Source of the DNA: Chara braunii
Lineage: Eukaryota > Streptophyta > Charophyceae > Charales > Characeae
Length of the DNA stretch: 34,454 nucleotides
Assembly: GCA_003427395.1 (NCBI GenBank)
Contig: BFEA01000018.1
Location: 5,180,344 to 5,214,797, forward strand
Direction: 5' to 3'
The stretch's first letter is position 1, and the number at the start of each line of letters is the position of its first letter. Below are positions 1 through 10,520 of this stretch, one piece after another. A program made the translations under genes and the position numbers. Under the pieces are notes generated by a model. It saw only the letters and a program-made list of their open reading frames with translations. It was not told the DNA's origin and made no database searches.

Positions 1-32
<32 letters not shown>
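1..32. repeat. (CA)16 microsatellite at window edge
   Basis: Sixteen uninterrupted CA units open the window. The array may continue beyond the left edge, so its true length is unknown. Confidence 0.98.
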
Positions 33-33
<1 letters not shown>

Positions 34-701
34 TACAACCTTTTCAAAAAAATGCCATTTTTCGTGGTAAAAGATAAAGAAAAGCCCCGTTGGACGTCCC
101 TGGGAGAGGGGAGTCTGATCCCCTCCTTGTCCGTCCACATACCGGTGCCAGGATTTTCCATACGATCCATTGTCCGCCATAGCACTCGTACGTGCCATCA
201 CCAATAAGCTCCCGGATTTATCGGTCGGGCAGGTGGACTCTGACGAGGCGGTCTGACTTGTTGGAGTCGCATTGACAGGGGGTCCGGATACTTCCATATC
301 GGAGGTGGGTATTAGGGGGACAACACAACACTTCGATAAAATTAAATACATGTAAACAAACATAAGAATAGCAAAAAATTTGAAAAAAACAATGCAATAA
401 TGAAACACTCCACATATGTATTGCCAATCATATATGTTTTTGAGTATGGTACTCGATATGTTTCTCTAATCTTCATGCATTAGCGGGGAAAAGCAAAAAA
501 AATTTATGATTTTATACTGTGAAAGATAGTAAATGTTAATCGATATGCTTCGAAAGTATAATAAAACTCATCATAAAGACCTTTATAGCTTCACATAATA
601 ACAATAAAATTGTAACCCCCCCCAAATGTTGTAAGAAAGCGATGTAAAATTTGTGGTCAACAGGACCACAAAATACAAACAAATGTAGGGTACCTGGGTA
701 C
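33..701. other. Unclassified spacer
   Basis: No open frame here resembles a known protein. The first half is mixed-composition DNA and the second half (from about 330) is AT-rich. The T-run from about 702 is the A-tail of the LINE on the other strand, so this block is the pre-insertion flank of LINE-A. Confidence 0.5.
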
Positions 702-745
702 CTTCTTTTTTTTTTTCTTTTTTTTTTTAATTAAACACCCCTACC

Positions 746-782
746 GGTGATTGTGGTGCTGATAAGAGCGGACACCACTACC
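746..782 (-). other. 3'-terminal LINE stem-loop (LINE-A)
   Basis: Read on the minus strand, GGTAGTGGTG and CACCACAATCACC flank the loop core GCTCTTATCAG, about 17 nt before the A-tail. The inner GTGG.G/C.CCAC pairing is sound; the outer part needs a small bulge. The same loop sits between different but complementary arms in the other LINE copies of this window. By analogy with LINEs that need a 3' hairpin, it may be the RT recognition site. Confidence 0.7.
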
Positions 783-1012
783 ACCCGTGGAGAGGCTCCA
801 TCTATTGGTGGGGAGCATCACCTGCTGGAAAACAGGTCCAGCGTCCCATATACAGGGATAAGTCATCAGGAAAAATTAAAAGGAGAAACTCTGCCAGCAT
901 TGATTACCCTGGATTCCAGGGGATTGACTGAGCAGGTCTGTGGAAAAGGACCCAGGATACTGAAAAAAGGAGTCTAACACTGGCAAATGAGAGTGTTGGA
1001 TTCTCTGGAGCC

Positions 1013-2275
1013 CTACCACTTCTCTTCCCCCATTTCTCCAACAAAGACAAGGTCTCGGGAGGAGCCACTTGGGGAGCACCAGAGGGTCTCCTTCCGTTCC
1101 CTTGCCCATCCTTTGCCATGTACAGCTGGGCTCCATGAAATTTGAAAGCAGAGTATGATCAGAAAAAGTACAGAGGGTATTATAGACATATTTCCAAGGA
1201 CCATGCGGGGGGGGAGAAAGGGATCCGGGAATTCTTCTACAGACCTCATGGGGATGTCTGAGTCTATCTGTAGCCAATCCTTGAATCTCAGATGATAATC
1301 CCTTGGGATCTCTTCTCTCTGGCAGCCCTCCCTTCTTTCCTGATCTCCCCAATTCCCAGACCAACACACTTCCGCTACCCTTCCCTCCCGGTCTCCGCCC
1401 AACCATTCCCTGGAAAAATGAAGTATCATTTCTTTAATGTCTTTAGCGGTGTAGAGATTGTCGAGCAATTGCTTGGTTGCTTTCCATCTATATGAGATTT
1501 CCAGTTGGAAGTGCATTTTGAACTGTTCCACCGTCTCTTCCCCTTCCACCCGTACCAGGTCCAAGGTCAGGGCACAACGCTGCCACCACAATACCCACAA
1601 AATCGTTCTACCGGATAGGTGAAACATGTTGGACACAAAAATACCACCTTGGAAGGGTGGGTAATGTCCCAACACGATGGCCCGCCAATCCCACGACCAT
1701 GGACATCCGGGAACCATTTGTCGCCACACCCTATCCCACCATCTCCAGGTCAAGACCGTCGTTGGGCATTGCAAAAAAATGTGTTCGATTGTTTCTGCTA
1801 TTTTCCTAGACTGGAATCCCGACAGACAGCGGGAGCACCAAAGGAGCGCACGGCCTTGTTGTTCCAATCCTGAGTGATCAATAAGCCAGTTATTCGTGGG
1901 CAGACAACGATGTAAGATCTGCCATTGTAATGAGGTAATTTTTGCGGGTCTGTGTTTATTGTCGTGAAACCATCGGATTGGTGTGAGGAGGCGTCTATCC
2001 ACATTGAGATGTTTCTGCCATCTACCAATCATTGTGTCTTTTAGGCATCTCTTGACTCTAAGCATTCTATACGTCGCTTTTACCAAGAGCCCTAACAATG
2101 TTCTAGGTTTAGGCTGTTGCCGGTTTTGACTTAATCCGTGGACCCAGGTCCACTCCAACGGATCTATCGGAAGGTTTTCTAGGGCGATCTCAGGGAAGAA
2201 GGCCCGTTGTCTATCTCCGTCCCCGATTATCCTAGTTCTGTATATGTCACCTTTTGATATACATTGGAAAGTCAA
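1013..2275 (-). pseudogene. LINE-A ORF2 C-terminus with zf-RVT zinc motif
   Basis: This open stretch of 420 codons is the ORF2 region downstream of RT. It contains a plant-LINE zf-RVT signature: LQWQILHRCLPTNNWL, then C-x2-C, then ETIEHIFLQCP, followed by WRWWDRVW. The far C-terminus has DYHLRFKDWL and VEEFPDPF, which recur in LINE-B (near 13670-13760) and LINE-D (21000-21090), so this tail is a conserved part of the family. The equivalent frame in LINE-D stops shortly after this motif, so the last 60 or so codons here are probably read-through into the 3' UTR. Upstream RT lies in other frames, so this is a broken ORF2, not a separate gene. Confidence 0.85.
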
Positions 2276-2296
2276 TCAATGCCTCATCTGATCGTG

Positions 2297-3050
2297 CTAT
2301 ATGAACCAGTCTAGCCTTAGTAGATATTTCCTTCGTGACCACCAGTCCCCTTCTTTTAATTCTAGCCCTTTGTGAAGAATGGGCCGCCATACTATTGGGA
2401 ATGCCTCTGTGATTTCTTCCAATGCTGCCTCAATATTGTGGTAATATCTCAATTCACCTCTCAGCTTCCCAGGTCCTTTCCATTCCTTTTCCTCCCTGTC
2501 CCAGAGATCCCCTACTTGAATTACTTCATTCTTCACCCAACCCTTCCATGCGGTATCTGAGCTACAAAAAACCTGACCTCGTTCATTGGTGATCCATCGA
2601 TTACCAAAGAAGGGTTGTCTCGCCACCTCCTCCCATCTGTCTGGGGGTGGGCGATTAGGGGGGCGGGGGCTTCCTCCAAATTTTAAGAATTTGGGGCCAG
2701 AAGTCATCCCTCCGTCCCTCCCCTCCCCGAGGTCGACACAGGATTCTCTAGTAGCGATCGGATGAACTGATTGGGGGGCTGTAGGAGCCAAACGGACAAT
2801 TTGTACTAAGGCCAAAGGCCTCCAGTCTCCATACTAGCGGATTTCTGAAAATCAGTCGCACTACCCATTGTAGGGTAAGGGCTTGGGTCTGTGTGAGGGG
2901 GTTTAGAATACCAAGGCCCCCTTTCGATTTAGGCTGGATGACTGACTCCCAAGCCACACGATTGATGGCGCGCAGGGTTTCATTGTCCCCTCTCCATAGG
3001 TATGCAGCCACTTTTCGTTTCAAGATTTTTAAGGCCCCTTGACTTAGTGG
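2297..3050 (-). pseudogene. LINE-A ORF2, RT thumb and connecting region
   Basis: Two overlapping frames (2748-3023 and 2297-2815) continue ORF2 after the palm. The first holds KRKVAAYLWRG..ET.RAINRVAW and SKGGLGILNP, the stretch that follows the palm in plant LINEs; LINE-B has the matching LTVFLWRGNHEYNSVINRVA near 15480-15540. The second frame is less distinctive; it includes short Trp-rich segments that link the thumb to the zf-RVT region. The frame change near 2750-2815 shows an indel. Confidence 0.75.
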
Positions 3051-3065
3051 CCAGAGTATTGATTT

Positions 3066-3958
3066 TTACCAAAGGGTTGCGAGGACCACATTGTTAATCA
3101 CCAGAGATCGTCCAAAAAGTGACGTGTGTTGGTTGTTCCATAGGGAGAGTTTGGCAAAGGCAGGGTCTGATAGCCATTTGTCGTTATCGGGGGAGCGACC
3201 TAACGCAGTCATCCTGACCTTCAGAATCTGAATAGGTGATTCTGGCGCCACCCAAGTGATGTGGTGACCTTCCATGGGAAGGCCTCCTTGATGATGGAGC
3301 CACCACCCTATCGTTTTTTGTCCCCAACTAATTGTCATGTCTGAAAGATTACAGAAGAGGTTCATTAACCTATATATCACTTCCATGTTTTGTAGTGTGG
3401 CGTCAACCATAACTGTGAGGTCGTCAGCGAAGAGGGAACATACCGGGACGACTTCCTTGGGGATGCCGGCTATCTGAACTCTCTTTAAGTCTTTATTTTG
3501 TCGGAGGTGGGATGATAATGCTTCCATTATGATGATGAATAAAAAAGGGGCTATGGGGTCCCCTTGTCTAACGGAGCGTTGCAATCTAATCCCTGGGGCC
3601 ATGGCCCCATTCACTTGAACGCTTGTAGTTGTGTTGTGGTGAAAGATATGTATCCACCTCCAAAAATTAGCACCAAATTTCATTTTCTCCAGGCATTTAT
3701 CCAGGAAACGTCCAATTTACGTGATCATAAGTTTTTTCGAAGTCAATAAAGATGATGCCGGCATTGCTTTTGGACTGATGTGCCAAGCTGATCACCCCGT
3801 TGACTAGTAAGATGTTTTATTGGATGTTCTTGTTACGCATAAACCCGGTCTGGGGGTAGTTCAGGATCAAGTAGGCACGAACTTCTTGGCGCCCGGGATC
3901 TAGTGACAGTTTTGTGATCCATTGCAGGTCAGCAGGGAGGAGATATATCCGGGAAGCA
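3066..3958 (-). pseudogene. LINE-A reverse transcriptase palm
   Basis: This is the non-LTR reverse transcriptase domain (RVT_1 type), which would copy the element's RNA at a nicked target. Read on the minus strand it contains GFMRNKNIQ..ILLVNG, IIFIDFEKTYDHVNW (block A with the first catalytic Asp), LQRSVRQGDPIAPFLFIII, and VCSLFADDLTVMVDAT with the catalytic FADD at about 3417-3431, then IGWWLHHQGG and LFGRSLVINNVVLA. The part from about 3690 to 3958 is in a different frame with a stop. RT blocks upstream of GFMRN are missing, which marks the 5' truncation point. Confidence 0.9.
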
Positions 3959-4183
3959 CGACATTAGTTTCCCTCTGAGCAAGCGAACTCGTTAGAGTTC
4001 ACCCTCCTAATGAGTCCCGTTTTCTGGCGGGGCAGGCGAATCCGGTTGAGGGGTTCCACTTGTTGCTCTTTGTGGTTTTTGTGTTTCAAGCTTGCAGTCA
4101 GTTGTTTTGAACTCTTCGTGGGTTTTTGCTCTGGCTTGTGCTTGGCTATGGCCGCTCCGAATGTGTATGCCACAGTCTGCTTA

Positions 4184-4193
<10 letters not shown>

Positions 4194-4218
<25 letters not shown>

Positions 4219-4271
4219 GTTCACACACAAATATTAAAAGGCCCCGAAAATATATATATATATATATATAT
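4194..4271. repeat. Compound CT/CA and TA microsatellites
   Basis: A (CT)n run at 4194-4204 passes directly into (CA)n to 4218. A (TA)11 run follows at 4250-4271. Confidence 0.95.
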
Positions 4272-4466
4272 TTACATTCCTTGATTGTTTCTTTATGACA
4301 AAAAAAAAAAAAAAAAAACGTAAAAAAGAAGAATACAAAAAACTGCCAACCAAAAATCCTTCCCCCCAAAAGAAACTTTTTTTTTTTTTTTTAATTTCTC
4401 TTCTCCACCTTTTCTGTTTTTTATTTTTTATAATTCTAAAAACTTATTTTTTTTCAAAAAAAAAAA

Positions 4467-4502
4467 TTGGGGTTGTAAGGATTAAAAATCCCTACAATCC
4501 AA
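4467..4502. repeat. Short inverted repeat beside a TA array
   Basis: TTGGGGTTGTAAGGATT faces AATCCCTACAATCCAA with only three bases between them, and a (TA)n run to 4516 follows immediately. A related inverted repeat lies next to another TA array at 34168-34202. Confidence 0.7.
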
Positions 4503-4649
4503 TATATATATATATACCCAGTATTTAATTCAGGAAAAATATGGTAAATTTGCATCCGTGGCGTGGCCAGGTTGGCCGCGGACGCGCCCATATATACGGC
4601 CGCCATCCGAGCTGGACCTCGCCAACCCGTCCGCGGGTATTTCATAGGC

Positions 4650-5237
4650 GCTGCCTCTGGTCAACGTGGAATGCTGATATGACGCTGCCTCTGGTATATG
4701 TGGCGCTGCCTCTACTGTACGTGGCATGCTGATGTGGCGCTGCCTCTTGTTTACGTAGTGCTGCTACTGGTCTACATTGATGATGTGGCGAATGCCACCT
4801 GTTTCGATTGCCAATGTTGCAGTATCCACATTGTCTACATGAGGTGACTTGTTGCGAGGAGGAGGAAGATCGGGATCTGTGGACGTAGGGAATCGAGTAC
4901 TCCCCTGCGGTTGATGTCGTCACAAGAAATCTGTTGTGTCTTCGGAGTCTTCATGAGATAAAGTGCTACGTTGCACTATTGAGTGTGATCAAGAATATAC
5001 TCATTATCATTAATGATGTGGTGTGGAAGGAAGCCCGGAGAAGGAGAGGGATCTGAAAGGTTTATTACTGTGTGATCTCTCTTCCTCTCCTTTGTCTATT
5101 ATCCCTCCACTCTCTTCTCTTTTTGATAATGAGTTACTGTTTGAGATATCATTTCACGATCTGGAGACTTTCATGCAGATATTGAAACTACGGTAGATTG
5201 ACGACTTCTGAGTATCTATTAGACTGGGTTCATTACA
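4650..5237 (+). repeat. 5' LTR, start missing
   Basis: From 4650 this matches the right-hand copy at about 12796-13221: four minisatellite units, then shared blocks such as GTGGCGAATGCCACC, GCGAGGAGGAGGAAGATCGG and GTCTTCGGAGTCTTCATGAG. It ends in CATTACA three bases before the PBS, fitting a ...CA LTR terminus. About 165 bp at its 3' end (5073-5237) have no partner on the right because the right LTR is cut at 13221. Similarity on the left stops inside the minisatellite, so the true TG start is not visible here. Confidence 0.85.
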
Positions 5238-5240
5238 ATT

Positions 5241-5252
5241 TGGTATCATAGC
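5241..5252 (+). other. Primer binding site, tRNA-iMet type
   Basis: TGGTATCATAGC differs at one position from TGGTATCAGAGC, the common primer binding site complementary to the 3' end of plant initiator-Met tRNA. It lies three bases after the inferred LTR end, as expected for minus-strand cDNA priming. Confidence 0.85.
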
Positions 5253-5983
5253 TAACTTCTTCATCGCAATCTGTTGACTGTTGTCAGGTGCTGACGTGGC
5301 ATCCAAGTAAGTGGGAGGTGCCGCATGTGCAAAACAAAACGTGTTTATTAACTCGCACGGTCATACCGCAACTCTAAACATTGTAGAAATGCATTTGCAA
5401 GATTGCGAGCAGCCGTCCCTTGAAGATGATGACGTAGCTGCATTGAAGCAAAATACAAGCGAGAGCTTCGTTGGCAATGTGTTGACGTGGCACTGGTACA
5501 GACAGAGAGACTGGTACCGCTGATGAGGCACATTGTTTATGTGGCATGTTATTGATGTGTTGATATGGTTCGCCAGTGTTGAGAGTGTGACAGGTATGTG
5601 CTGCTAACGTGGCATCCCCCCTTGTAGACCTACCGGTTCGTTGATGTGTTGAGGTGGCAGATTAGTTGTTGTGTTGGCATGCCAGGGGTGACACGTAGCA
5701 TGCAAAGACTGTGTTGAGGGTTGCATTGGTTTTGCAGATGATATAGAAGGAGTTAACCATTGATTGTATTGTTGTGCTGACTTTCTACTTACCTATTGTT
5801 TGTTTGTGGTTGTCGTGTGTACTCACAAGTGTGTTGTTGTCTGGATCACAATGGTCGTGGCTGCGGTACCTGTACCTGTAACTGCAGGACGTCATCATAC
5901 AAAAAATAGACAACAAAGTTAGGATAGGAAAAACTGATTGAGAACTCATTCCTTTTGTTGATTATTCTTGCTGTAAAAGTTGC
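5253..5983 (+). other. Chromovirus 5' leader
   Basis: About 730 bases between PBS and gag without a credible ORF. The core (A)CGTGGCA recurs, for example near 5291, 5484 and 5602, echoing the LTR minisatellite. GTACCTGTACCTGTA repeats occur near 5868-5882. The leader may hold packaging signals, but I see none directly. Confidence 0.5.
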
Positions 5984-6523
5984 GTGTGCTGTGAAATTTA
6001 TTTATGTCTTTTGATTTTATTTATTGTGCGACAAATATACGCGGGAAAAAATGAACTCTCTCTGGAAATGTCTGTGTGCCTCCATCCTGGCGCGGTTCAT
6101 TTCACTTTTATCCCTCTCATAGCCTACGCTGATGAAGAAGTAGGGGACCTTAAGACGTGTGGACAGATTGATGCAATAAGGCAAACATTACAAGACCTTC
6201 TTCGACAACTACTTGGTGAGATACATGGTGTCGAACCAGCAGTTGAACAACACGTTTACGGACAGTTCAACCTGCAAACAGCAGAGGATAAACTTGAGGC
6301 CGCAAAAACTGGTGTTCGGATGCTGGAACGAGGATTGATTAAACAAGGGCGTATGGCTCTTGACCGGTATGTCACCGAGCACTTGGAAAGAATAAGCCGA
6401 AAAGGAAAGGAAGAAGATACGAAAAAAGAAAAGGAAGTGGAACCACAACTGTCTGTGGAACCAATGGAGGAGAATGTCAGACAAAAAGAAAATACCTTAA
6501 GGGAAGAGAATAAGAGTTCATAA
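5984..6523 (+). pseudogene. Chromovirus gag, N-terminal part
   Basis: Gag would form the cytoplasmic virus-like particle. This frame gives a charged, probably helical segment: DAIRQTLQDLLRQLLGEI, TAEDKLEAAKTG and a Lys/Glu-rich end (KGKEEDTKKEKEVEPQ). Position directly after the leader and its composition support gag; I do not recognise a specific fold. The first 40 or so codons are hydrophobic and Cys-containing and may lie upstream of the real start. A TAA at 6521-6523 ends the frame and gag continues in another, so it is a broken reading frame. Confidence 0.65.
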
Positions 6524-6555
6524 GAAAGAAAGAAGAGAGCGAACAACAAGAGAAA

Positions 6556-7281
6556 ATGTTTGAGGAAATGAGGAAATGGTTTCACTTCGAGGAAGTTGAG
6601 ACTGACCTGTCGTCTGTGTTGCAATCTATTATGACTTATCTTGTTCATCTTAAAAAGAAGATAGACTCTAACACTGTCTCATTAGAAAGTATGATGAGAA
6701 TGATGAAAGGAAAGGACAAGGTGGGCTCTGAGGAGGAGAAAAAGGGGGAAATAGAAAAGAAACCACCCCAAGAGAAACTTATGAAAGATGCAATGCGAAG
6801 GAAGGACAAACCCGGACCCTCGAAGAAGGAGTCCGAGGAACCGGCATGAAAGAAAGAAGAACCGACCGACAAGAAAGAAGAACCCACCGACAAGAAAGAA
6901 GAACCGGTTAAGGAAGCAGAGAAGCCGAAAAATAAAGAAAAGGTTAACATGAAACTATCGTTTACCTACGGTAACAAAAAAGAAGAAAATTTATTGTTGA
7001 GGATTGTCGAGATAAAGACTTATTGCAGTACTGCACCCGTCGAGCCTGAGAGCCATGTCACTTTCTCCACGTCTTGTCTGGGAGGAGTGGCCAAGGAATG
7101 GGTGCTGGTTGAAGCCAATGCCGCTGGATTTGAGGATATAGGTGAGTGGGCAAAGACCCTGACGTTGAGACAAATTCTCCAAAAGATTAAGGAGAGTTTC
7201 TCGACAAGACGACAGTCGATAAAACTTTTAACGAGCTCACCACCATTGGCCATAAGCGTTGATCTTCAATTGATTCACTGA
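6556..7281 (+). pseudogene. Chromovirus gag, capsid-like middle part
   Basis: One frame runs from 6556 to 7281 with a single TGA at 6847-6849. Before and after that stop is a Lys/Glu-rich linker with the repeat PTDKKEE. Then comes a Retrotrans_gag-like segment: KLSFTYGNKKEENLLLRIVE, CLGGVAKEWVLVEA and LRQILQKIKESF. The LxGxAKxW motif is typical of gypsy capsids. After about 7200 the true frame shifts: the onward capsid sequence (DKTTVDKTFNEL) lies in a neighbouring frame, so an indel separates it from the next segment. Confidence 0.75.
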
Positions 7282-7860
7282 CGCGTGAAGTGTTGCAGGT
7301 ACCTGGACTGAACCTTCAGGACAACCAGGTCCTTTATATCTACTCACGTGCTTTACCCGAGCCTATTCATAGACAGCTTATGGCAGAATCGAAGTCTGGG
7401 AAGTATAACTATCGGCAGTTTCGCGATCTTGCTTTCCAACGAGAGCAAATAATCGTGCAGGTAAAAGGGTCTTACGCTTCGGTGGTTAAGTCGGGACCGG
7501 TAGGTGGTTATGGCAAGCGGGTCCTTTGGCGGCAAAAGCGTGAGGACCATATGCCTATGCTATTTGATGACGAGACTGTAGAGAAGTTACCTCAACAGTG
7601 AGTCAAGGAGTGAAGTCACTGCTGTCATGGCCAACAAGGGAGGCCAGAACCAGTGGAAGAAGAAGAAGAGGCCACACTCATTTTCCGAGCACCCCGGCAT
7701 TGCGTTCGGAAGGCCTTGGGAAAAGATGAATATGACCCGAGAAGAATAGCAGTCAAAAATGAACAATCGTCAGTGTCTCAAGTGTGGCACCATGGGGCAC
7801 GTGATAGCCTGTTGCCCGCTTATTCGTAACACAAAAGTGAGCAGCCAGTAGGAGTAGCAT
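7282..7860 (+). pseudogene. Chromovirus gag C-terminus with CCHC knuckle
   Basis: The segment at 7290-7601 continues the capsid (LTREVLQVPGLNLQ, then SRALPEPIHRQLMAESKSG and YRQFRDLAFQRE), where gypsy capsids have conserved helices. Near 7770-7812 an out-of-frame stretch reads QCLKCGTMGHVIACCP, a CX2CX4HX4C zinc knuckle that would bind the element's RNA. A TAG (7747-7749) and frame changes separate the pieces, so the nucleocapsid is not joined to the capsid in one frame. Confidence 0.75.
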
Positions 7861-8039
7861 CTGCTCCTACTGAGTTGACGGGATTAGACAAAGACAAAGG
7901 AAAGGCGTCAATAACCCCTTCGATCCTTTCGACTCTCAAGGCAGAGGATGACTCTTCTTCTGCCCGTCCCCTAGACCAGCCTGACAAATGACTCTGTTAA
8001 GTCTCACTAGGTGATTCCCTTGACAAGCTCGACAATGAA

Positions 8040-8380
8040 CTGATAGTACTACGGAGCTCGTGGACGAAGAAAACGAAGTCTAAGGGTGAGTTGATGATCG
8101 CGGATATTGAGATTGTGCACATGCGAGTAGGTGCTCTGTTAGATCCGGGATCGACGCGGTCTTATATCTCAGACAAGGCAATTCGTAAATTGCATCTGGG
8201 AATGAAGGTGAAAGATTTACCTAGACCTATTACGTCTACACTGGCCGGCAAGAGCACGATCACTGTTTCTCAATGCGTCGATCGTGTCAAGTGCTGTTTC
8301 AGGACAAAGGAAGGTAAGAAGATTCTAAACGAGATATCATTCCTAATTGAGAAAAATTTACCCTTTGACTTAATTCTGGT
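8040..8380 (+). pseudogene. Chromovirus aspartic protease
   Basis: The frame starting at 8091 contains GALLDPGSTRSYIS, which aligns with the retropepsin active site (usually D-S/T-G-A/S). Here the residue after the catalytic Asp is Pro, a change likely to disable it. The downstream LPFDLILVW corresponds to the second conserved strand (normally ..DVILGMDW). The protease would cut the gag-pol polyprotein. It sits between the zinc knuckle and RT as expected. The frame switches after LPFDLIL and continues from 8381. Confidence 0.8.
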
Positions 8381-9290
8381 ATGGGTTGGCATAAGGAAGC
8401 CGACCCAGATGTTAAGTTCAAAGATAAAATTGTCAAACTCAAGGACGAGAAGTCCGAACTGCATGCGATAAAGTTATATCATAAGTCTGACTCTGACTCT
8501 ACTCTGTCTTTCTGTTGTATGAGTTACCCAACTTTCCGATCAATGGTAGTAAAGAAGAAGTTGGATCAGAAGGCGATGATTATGCTTGTTAAGCGAGTTG
8601 GTGAACGTTCTTCATCCTATCCACTTTCTATCGAGAAACTTTTTGATGAGTACAAGGATTTGCAAACTGAGCTGACGGGAATTACTGAGCGTGCTATCAA
8701 GCACACCATCGAAATCATTTCCGGAAGCAAGATTCCAAGAGTCTCATCCACCGAATGTCTCATAGGAAAATTGAGGAACTGCGAAAGCAACTGCAAGAAC
8801 CTACTGATAAAGGATGAATTCATCCTACCTCATCTCCTTATGGTGTGCCTGTCTTATTCGTGCCCAAAAAAGAAGGTGAACTTCATTTATGTATTGATTA
8901 TCGTGGGTTGAATTCCGTCACGATTAAGAACACGGAACCTCATTCATGCATTGACGATCTATTGAATCAGTTGCAAGGGTGTAGATACTTCAGTAAGATT
9001 GATCTCAAATAAGGGTATCACCAGATTGAGGTGGCTCTTGAGGATCAACACAAGACGACTTTCCAAATCAGGTATGGTCTTTACGAGTTCGTGGTTATGC
9101 CTTTCGGTCTGAGTAATGCGCCTGCAACATTTCAAAGATCAATGAATGAGTTATTCCGTCAATGGCTTGACCAGTTCTTAATAGTTTATCTCGATGACAT
9201 TCTAGTGTATAGCAAAACATTAGAGGATATAGTTTATGCCTTTCGGTCTTCCAGAAGTTGCGCGATGACAACTTTAAACTGAATCCTAAC
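8381..9290 (+). pseudogene. Chromovirus reverse transcriptase, first part
   Basis: The frame from 8381 covers the protease-RT linker. From about 8752 the LTR-retrotransposon RT appears: [51 protein letters not shown] then a stop, GYHQIEVALED, then PFGLSNAPATFQRSMNELF and VYLDDILVYSKT. The catalytic YLDD is at 9187-9198. The stop replaces the residue between SKIDL(K/R) and GYHQ. After KTLED the frame shifts again and the sequence reaches FKLNP, then is interrupted by foreign AT-rich DNA near 9290. Confidence 0.92.
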
Positions 9291-9828
9291 AATAGAATTT
9301 TTTTTTAGAATTAAATAATCATTTTGGAGTAAAATTACAGTCTAAATTTTAAATTATCATTCCATCTTAAAAAATGTCATTCCAATTTTAAAAATTTCCG
9401 TCTTACTTGAAAATTTTCCTTCCAAGAATGGGGTATCCCTTCTTATTTGAACTACATGCTGGAGATGAAATGAAAGTCTGGATGAGTTCATGAAATATTT
9501 TAATTGGACTGTCATTTTAAGTAAGGACTTCCAATCATAAATATGTTAATCCAATTTAAATAAGAAGATATTTGTTGTAGTAGAATGAAAGTCTGATTAA
9601 AATATTTCATAAATTCGTCCAGACTTTCATTCCATCTTGAACAAATAGATGTAGTGGGAAGAGAAAACTCATATTTGGACGAGAACTTTTCAAATTAAAT
9701 TAAAAATTTCAAAATTGGACGAACATTGAAATGATAATTTATAAATTATAAATATGACGGATTTTTTTTTTATGGAATATTTTTTCAACTTCATTTCTCG
9801 TGGGAATTTTTCTGTTGAAGAAGTCTGA
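9291..9828. mobile_element. AT-rich foldback (MITE-like) insertion in RT
   Basis: About 540 bases of AT-rich, non-coding DNA split the RT between FKLNP and SEFTKPEVLYLGHIV, which are adjacent in intact gypsy elements. The insert is an imperfect inverted repeat. Its best arms are 9461-9511 and 9587-9640 (shared core ATGAAAGTCTGGA.GA, then TATGAAATATTTTAAT), with weaker complementarity outward to about 9330 and 9750. It has no coding capacity, so it would be a non-autonomous DNA transposon. Exact ends and target duplication are not clear to me. Confidence 0.75.
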
Positions 9829-10520
9829 GTTTACTAAGCCTGAAGTTTTGTACTTAGGGCATATAGTAAACGATGAAGGACTAAGGCTTGAAGAAAAAAA
9901 AATTTCAGCAATCAGAGATTGTTCACAACCTAAGACTATAACTGAATTAAGATATTTTTTATGACTAACTTACTATTATAGGAAGTTCGTTAGAAACTTC
10001 TCCTTGACAGCCGCTCCTATGAGGAGGCTATTGAAAAAGGAAAAGTCTTGGTTGTGGAACAAAAACTGCGAGTCATCATTTTGAAATTCAAAACATACTC
10101 TGACTCACGACCCTGTCCTAAAGATTGTTGACCCTTGACTTCCTTTCATTGTCACGACTGACGCAAGTCAGTATGAGATTGGGGTTGTGCTACAACAAGA
10201 TGACGGTAAATAATATAGACCTGTTGTGTTTATGTCGAGAAGACTTCCGTCAGAAAAAGTAGCACACTCTACATATGAAAGGGAACTGTATGCCTTAGTA
10301 GTTGCACTTGATACCTTGAAACAATACTTGTTAGAAAAACGTTTTACTGTCCACTTTGATCACTCTACATTAAAGTGGATCAAGAATTGACCTAAACTCA
10401 CCGACAAGTTGGTAAGGTGGTCCGCATTCCTTAATACATTTGACTTTGAGGTAAAAACCATCAAAGGTAAGTCTAACGCAGTTGCGGATGCTTTGTCCAG
10501 GCGTGCAGATTTATTTGGAA
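9829..10520 (+). pseudogene. Chromovirus RT end and RNase H
   Basis: After the insert the RT resumes with SEFTKPEVLYLGHIVNDEG, then YYYRKFVRNFS (RT connection), followed by RNase H: PFIVTTDASQYEIGVVLQQ (catalytic Asp in TDAS), SRRLPSEKVAHSTYERELYA (catalytic Glu), FTVHFDHSTLKWI (Asp) and [12 protein letters not shown], ending with [12 protein letters not shown]. RNase H would remove the RNA template during cDNA synthesis. In-frame stops lie after RYFL, SSF, VDP, DGK and IKN, so it is dead. All catalytic residues visible in the family are still recognisable. Confidence 0.92.

Larger units (their letters stand above)
702..3960 (-). mobile_element. LINE-A, 5'-truncated non-LTR retrotransposon
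   Basis: The element reads right to left. It begins inside reverse transcriptase near 3960, runs through the RT palm, thumb and zf-RVT C-terminus, then a 3' UTR with a stem-loop, and ends in an A-tail seen here as T-runs at 702-728. No endonuclease or ORF1 is present, which is the usual result of 5' truncation during target-primed reverse transcription. Frames shift at about 3050, 2800 and 2290, so it cannot encode one complete ORF2. Its 3' UTR matches those near 13260, 22970 and (opposite strand) 21740. I saw no convincing target-site duplication. Confidence 0.9.
3961..4649. other. Spacer rich in simple repeats
   Basis: This lies between LINE-A and the chromovirus. It holds CT/CA and TA microsatellites, A- and T-runs at 4299-4318 and 4377-4392, and a GC-rich segment at about 4555-4640 with CCGCGGACG (4576-4584) facing its complement CGTCCGCGG (4628-4636). 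I see no gene. Confidence 0.5.
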
